A DNA stretch of 9,171 nucleotides from Rhodothermaceae bacterium (GTDB taxonomy: Bacteria; Bacteroidota; Rhodothermia; Rhodothermales; Rubricoccaceae), in the NCBI GenBank assembly GCA_013003465.1, contig JABDIZ010000006.1, positions 1 to 9,171 on the forward strand, in the 5' to 3' direction. Position numbers and translations under genes: made by a program. The notes below the pieces were generated by a model. The model saw only the letters and a list, made by a program, of their open reading frames with translations. It was not told the origin of the DNA and did not search any database. This document shows positions 6,570 to 9,171 of the stretch, piece after piece (position 1 is the first letter of the stretch; each line of letters opens with the position of its first letter).

Positions 6570-8305
6570 GCGTGGCGTGCCCCAGCCGCGGCCTCGCGCA
6601 CCAGCGCGGTCGCTTCGTCGCGCTTGCTCAAGACGAGCAGTAGCAGCAGATCGCCAGGTTCGGCCCAGTCGAGGGCTTGCTTCGTGCCCTCCAGGGGACC
6701 AGGCGCGACCTCGATCGCATCGTCGGGCACGCCCTCGGCGCGCAGCGTCTTGCGGAGCAGCCTGGGAATGTCGCCAAGCTCGCGGCCGCGCAGGTGCTCC
6801 GGGTACTCGGCCAGGATGAATTTGTCGGCCTCGAACTTCGCCGCAGACCGAGCGAGGCCGCTGATCTCGGCGTCGGTTCGGTCACCCGCATGCCCGAGGA
6901 GCACGAGTCGCCGCCGCGATGGAAGCGCCAACACGGCTTCGCTGAGTGCGCTGAGGCCGTGCTCGTTGTGGGCGAAGTCCATCCACACGCGCGCCTCACC
7001 GACCTCGAAGACGTTGCCCCGGCCAGGGTTCGTGTCGGGATCGCTTCGAAACGCCGCCAGGCCTTTGGCAATGGCCGCGTCGGATACCCCGAGCGCTCGA
7101 GCAAGACCGAGGGCGATGAGTGCATTGCGGATGTTGTAGCGCGCCGCGCCGCCGAGCGTGATCGGGATGTCATTGACGGCGATGACGCGCGTCCACTCGC
7201 TGCGGTGTCCGTAGGCGAGGTGCCCGTCCACCACGGCGCACACGGCTCCGCCACGTTCATGGTGCAGCGCAACACGCTCGTCGTCGGGATCCAGAGCCGT
7301 CCAGCAGATCGTCGCACCCTGTGCTTCCAGAATGGGTCTGAGCCGATGGGCCTGGTGCTGTACGTATGGGTCCTCAGCATTGGCGACCAACACGCCGCCC
7401 TCGCCCAACGCCTTGGTCACGACAAACTTGACGCGCGCCAGCCCTTCCACCGTCTCGATGCCGTAATCGCCGAGGTGATCGTCCGCGACGTTGGTCACGG
7501 CGACGGCCGTCGCCGTGGGTGTGCCGAGGCCACGCCGGAGCAACCCACCGCGTGCCACTTCGAGCACGGCCGTCTCCACGCGCGGATCGCGGAGGACGGT
7601 ACGTGCCCCGCCCGGCCCCGAGTAATCGCCCGTGTCGAGTATGTCGTGACCGACGATGATGCGGTCGGTGGAGGTGACGCCCGGCGTGCGTCCATCGGCG
7701 CGCAGGATGGCACCGAGGAGCCGGGCGGTTGTCGACTTGCCGTTGGTCCCGGTCACGAGCGCCACGGGGACATCGTGCACGTCGGCCCACGCGATGGCAT
7801 CGGGCGGGTAGATGTCGTCCACGGGCCAGGTCTTCACGCCTGTCCCCTGCCCCACGGACACGTCGTCGTCATCCCACAGGAAGGTGACGCCGCGCGCCGC
7901 GGCTGCGTCGGCAAGTTCGAGCAAGGTAGGGTTGTGTTCCTCTTCGATCAGCCCACGCAGCCGCTCCACTTCGGCCTGGAGTTCTGGAAGAGGCTCTTCC
8001 CCTAGCTCAGCGACGGTCATGGCCCAGGCGGCTTCGTTGACCTCCGTGGCGGCGTAGAGCGCATCTAGCGGGGCCGTGAAAGCGAGCGAGGCGCCCTCGG
8101 GATAGCGGCGGCTGGCGAGCGTCGCATCGGCCCAGCCGAGCGCATCGAGGAGGGCACGCAGGTGGCGTTCCCACGCGGCGAGAGCATCCTCGGCACGGGC
8201 CTCGGGGAGATGGACTTCCATCACGGCGCCGGGCGCATCGAGCAGGAGGCTCGCGCCGGTCAGGCGGCGGCTGTCGTCGAGGGCAAGCACATCGGTGAGG
8301 GGCAT
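6566..8305 (-). CDS. Mur ligase family protein, cyanophycin-synthetase-like without ATP-grasp domain
   Basis: This is a cytosolic ATP-dependent amide ligase. Mur-ligase landmarks are P-loop TGTNGKST (185-192), TSTDRI (211-216), GDYSGPGGAR (226-235), AVLEVARGGLLRRGLG (246-261), NVADDHLGD (272-280), Lys293 (likely carbamylated lysine position), RYNIRNALIALG (389-400), DFAHNEHG (443-450) and GHAGDRTD (471-478). The GDYSGP, EVARGGLLR and ADDHLG stretches match the C-terminal domain of cyanophycin synthetase CphA far better than MurC-F. Residues about 1-165 also resemble the CphA N-terminal domain, including LQAEVERLRGLIEEE (109-123) and VSVGQG (149-154). The roughly 300-residue ATP-grasp module that normally sits between them is absent. 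CphA is near 850-900 residues, whereas this protein has 579. The substrate is therefore unknown, and cyanophycin synthesis by this protein alone is unlikely. The ATG at 8305 diverges from yegP. The 3' end overlaps the QC-like gene. Confidence 0.88.
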   Translation of the reverse strand: MPLTDVLALDDSRRLTGASLLLDAPGAVMEVHLPEARAEDALAAWERHLRALLDALGWADATLASRRYPEGASLAFTAPLDALYAATEVNEAAWAMTVAELGEEPLPELQAEVERLRGLIEEEHNPTLLELADAAAARGVTFLWDDDDVSVGQGTGVKTWPVDDIYPPDAIAWADVHDVPVALVTGTNGKSTTARLLGAILRADGRTPGVTSTDRIIVGHDILDTGDYSGPGGARTVLRDPRVETAVLEVARGGLLRRGLGTPTATAVAVTNVADDHLGDYGIETVEGLARVKFVVTKALGEGGVLVANAEDPYVQHQAHRLRPILEAQGATICWTALDPDDERVALHHERGGAVCAVVDGHLAYGHRSEWTRVIAVNDIPITLGGAARYNIRNALIALGLARALGVSDAAIAKGLAAFRSDPDTNPGRGNVFEVGEARVWMDFAHNEHGLSALSEAVLALPSRRRLVLLGHAGDRTDAEISGLARSAAKFEADKFILAEYPEHLRGRELGDIPRLLRKTLRAEGVPDDAIEVAPGPLEGTKQALDWAEPGDLLLLLVLSKRDEATALVREAAAGARHA

Positions 8306-8393
8306 GGCGGAAGCTAGCGCTGCGCATGGTATGTTTGATCAACCCGCGGGCGCGGGTCGTTTACTTTCCTCGTTCACCTCTCCCCTCTTCCTC
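8306..8393. promoter_or_regulatory. Divergent control region between Mur ligase and yegP
   Basis: These 88 bases lie between divergent starts. They contain a perfect 8-bp palindrome TTGATCAA (8335-8342) and, overlapping its end, an inverted repeat ACCCGC-GGGC-GCGGGT (8342-8357). Just after it, TTTACTTTCC (8360-8369) could be a weak Bacteroidota -7-like box for yegP. The only TTTG upstream (8334-8337) is 24 bases from the TA, longer than the typical spacing, so the promoter call is weak. A pyrimidine-rich leader with no Shine-Dalgarno precedes the yegP ATG. Confidence 0.4.
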
Positions 8394-8723
8394 ATGGCGA
8401 GCTACGAACTCTACAGCGACAAGGGCGGCCAGTTTCGGTTCCGCCTCAAGGCCAGCAACGGCCAGACCATCCTGACCTCGCAGGGTTACAAGACCAAAGC
8501 CGCGGCCAAGAATGGCATCGCGTCGGTCGGCAAGAACGCCGGGCGTGACGGTGCCTTCGAGGTGTACACCGGCAAGGATAGCAAGCACTACTTTCGGCTG
8601 AAGGCCGTCAATGGACAGGTCATCGGCACGTCGCAGGGCTACGCGAGCCCGTCGGGGTGCAAGAACGGCATGGCCTCGGTACAGAAGAACGCGGGAGCCG
8701 ACATGGTGGATCAGACGAGTTGA
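8394..8723 (+). CDS. yegP: YegP/DUF1508 family protein, two tandem repeats
   Basis: This small cytosolic protein of 109 residues is built from two copies of the DUF1508 unit. Copy one covers about 4-49 (YELYSDKGGQFRFRLKASNG, then TSQGYKTKAAAKNGIASVGKNA). Copy two covers about 55-100 (FEVYTGKDSKHYFRLKAVNG, then TSQGYASPSGCKNGMASVQKNA). The alternating FRFRLKA/NGQ/TSQGY/KNGI pattern is diagnostic, and two repeats in about 110 residues is the standard YegP architecture. The molecular function of the family is not established. The ATG at 8394 is chosen because it begins the first repeat. The frame is open further upstream, but those codons overlap the control region and the Mur-ligase start. It is followed at once by a stem-loop, so it is probably a single-gene transcript. 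Confidence 0.93.
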   Translation: MASYELYSDKGGQFRFRLKASNGQTILTSQGYKTKAAAKNGIASVGKNAGRDGAFEVYTGKDSKHYFRLKAVNGQVIGTSQGYASPSGCKNGMASVQKNAGADMVDQTS

Positions 8724-8724
8724 G

Positions 8725-8761
8725 CTATCAGGGTGGTGCTTCGATAGACTCGACCTGATAG
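8725..8761 (+). terminator. Stem-loop directly after yegP, possible terminator
   Basis: The arms CTATCAGG (8725-8732) and CCTGATAG (8754-8761) are perfectly complementary across 21 bases. The loop holds a second small stem, TCGA (8741-8744) with TCGA (8750-8753). It starts two bases after the yegP stop codon (8721-8723), where a terminator would be expected, but there is no run of T after it. It may therefore be a processing or stability hairpin, or part of the adjacent repeat element. Confidence 0.5.
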
Positions 8762-8764
8762 GTT

Positions 8765-8848
8765 GTCATCCTGAGTAGGGCGAAGGATCTACTCGCAGGA
8801 GAGCACGGGACTCATTGTGACTGAATCCTTCGTCGCCTCACTCCTCAG
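8765..8848. mobile_element. Decayed interspersed-repeat (MITE-like) hairpin
   Basis: The left arm GTCATCCTGAGTAGGGCGAA (from 8765, continuing GGATC to 8789) and the right arm AATCCTTCGTCGCC (8824-8837, ending CTCCTCAG at 8848) form an imperfect inverted repeat with about 34 bases between them. The arm type GTCATCCTGAG...CGAAGGATCT is a widely dispersed non-coding repeat that I recognise from many bacterial genomes, where it occurs as hairpins between genes. The right arm carries several extra bases, so this copy looks old. It encodes nothing. Confidence 0.6.
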
Positions 8849-8871
8849 TCGGCGGTATCACGTCAGCGTGT

Positions 8872-9132
8872 ATGCAAATGGCTCCACTGGCCTTGAGCAT
8901 GTATAACCCGATACCCTGGGCTTTCCTGATGATTGCCTGGGTTGTGTTCGCAGCTATCCCACCGCTCATCAGACACTATGCACTCCGCCATTGGCATATC
9001 CCCCTATCGCACTATGCACTTGCCCTGACAACAATCTGCGCCGAATCGATTCTGGCGGCGAGACATGTTAACCAAATACACAACATTGATACCTTCGTAT
9101 ACGCATTCAATGTAGACGTATACGAAGCGTAG
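8872..9132 (+). CDS. Small hypothetical membrane protein
   Basis: This open frame of 86 codons is not recognised as any family. It has a strong hydrophobic segment at about residues 14-32 (PWAFLMIAWVVFAAIPPLI) followed by a His/Arg-rich stretch (RHYALRHWHIPLSHYAL) and a weaker hydrophobic segment at about 45-62. It could therefore be a one- or two-pass membrane protein. Starts at 8872, 8878 or 8899 are all possible; the last begins MYNPIPWAF. Codon choice is unlike the neighbours: ATA, AGA, GTA, TAT and many A/T third positions appear, and the DNA is more AT-rich than the rest of the window. Either it is a recently acquired gene or the frame is open by chance. The last codons lie in an inverted repeat (9093-9127). 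No Shine-Dalgarno is seen. Confidence 0.4.
   Translation: MQMAPLALSMYNPIPWAFLMIAWVVFAAIPPLIRHYALRHWHIPLSHYALALTTICAESILAARHVNQIHNIDTFVYAFNVDVYEA
9093..9127. repeat. Perfect 11-bp inverted repeat with loxP-like arms
   Basis: CTTCGTATACG (9093-9103) and CGTATACGAAG (9117-9127) are exact reverse complements with 13 bases between. Each arm contains the self-complementary octamer CGTATACG. The element spans the 3' end of the small frame, 2 bases before its stop codon. It could be a transcription terminator stem (no T-run follows), a regulator or recombinase binding site, or chance in AT-richer DNA. Bases 9133-9171 beyond it show nothing I can name. Confidence 0.7.
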
Positions 9133-9171
9133 CCGTTGCCACTAGATGAAATATTCCTCACTCCAATATCG

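Noticed and set aside
6677..8005. Long plus-strand open frames opposite the Mur ligase (442 codons) and opposite the QC-like gene (5670-6497)
   Set aside because: They are antisense to genes with full family motifs. Their products are His/Arg/Gly-rich without any family signature, which is typical of high-GC shadow frames.
6566..8305. Calling the gene cphA (full cyanophycin synthetase) or a MurC-F enzyme
   Set aside because: The ATP-grasp module needed for cyanophycin synthesis is missing, and the Mur signatures match the CphA C-terminal type better than MurC-F.

Overview
The window is GC-rich chromosomal DNA, tightly packed with genes. Starts lack recognisable Shine-Dalgarno sequences, genes abut or overlap by ATGA, and the proteins (a CphA-like Mur ligase, a glutaminyl-cyclase-like M28 peptidase, BtuFC, YegP) have the flavour of the Bacteroidota/Rhodothermota side of the tree, for example a Rhodothermales or Salinibacter relative. 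This placement is inferred from gene content and style. No rRNA or other phylogenetic marker is present.

Layout. From 1 to 3544 all genes are on the minus strand. Read in transcription order they are a YegS-type lipid kinase (2468-3544), a complete NtrC-type sigma-54 response regulator (1017-2405), deoC (80-934, TTG start) and the first 24 codons of a lipoprotein (1-74) that runs off the left edge. At 3545-3632 lies a short divergent control region with two small palindromes. From it, btuF (3633-4565) and btuC (4562-5581) run on the plus strand, joined by an ATGA overlap. No BtuD ATPase follows. btuC meets a minus-strand pair end to end with a single base between the stop codons. That pair is a Mur ligase (6566-8305) and a membrane-anchored glutaminyl-cyclase-like zinc enzyme (5583-6569), again overlapping by ATGA. 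A second divergent gap (8306-8393) separates the Mur ligase from yegP (8394-8723).

The right end (8724-9171) differs in character. It holds a stem-loop behind yegP, a decayed interspersed-repeat hairpin (about 8765-8848), a small possible membrane protein with unusual codon choice (8872-9132), and a perfect 11-bp inverted repeat with loxP-like arms at that gene's 3' end.

How genes may work together. BtuF and BtuC would form the binding protein and permease of a B12/corrinoid (or possibly siderophore) importer, with the ATPase supplied from elsewhere. The Mur ligase resembles cyanophycin synthetase with its ATP-grasp module missing. It is translationally coupled to a periplasm-facing QC-like enzyme, and this pair is the best candidate for an uncharacterised pathway. 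A run of five 7-bp repeats inside the lipid-kinase gene could switch that gene on and off by slippage.
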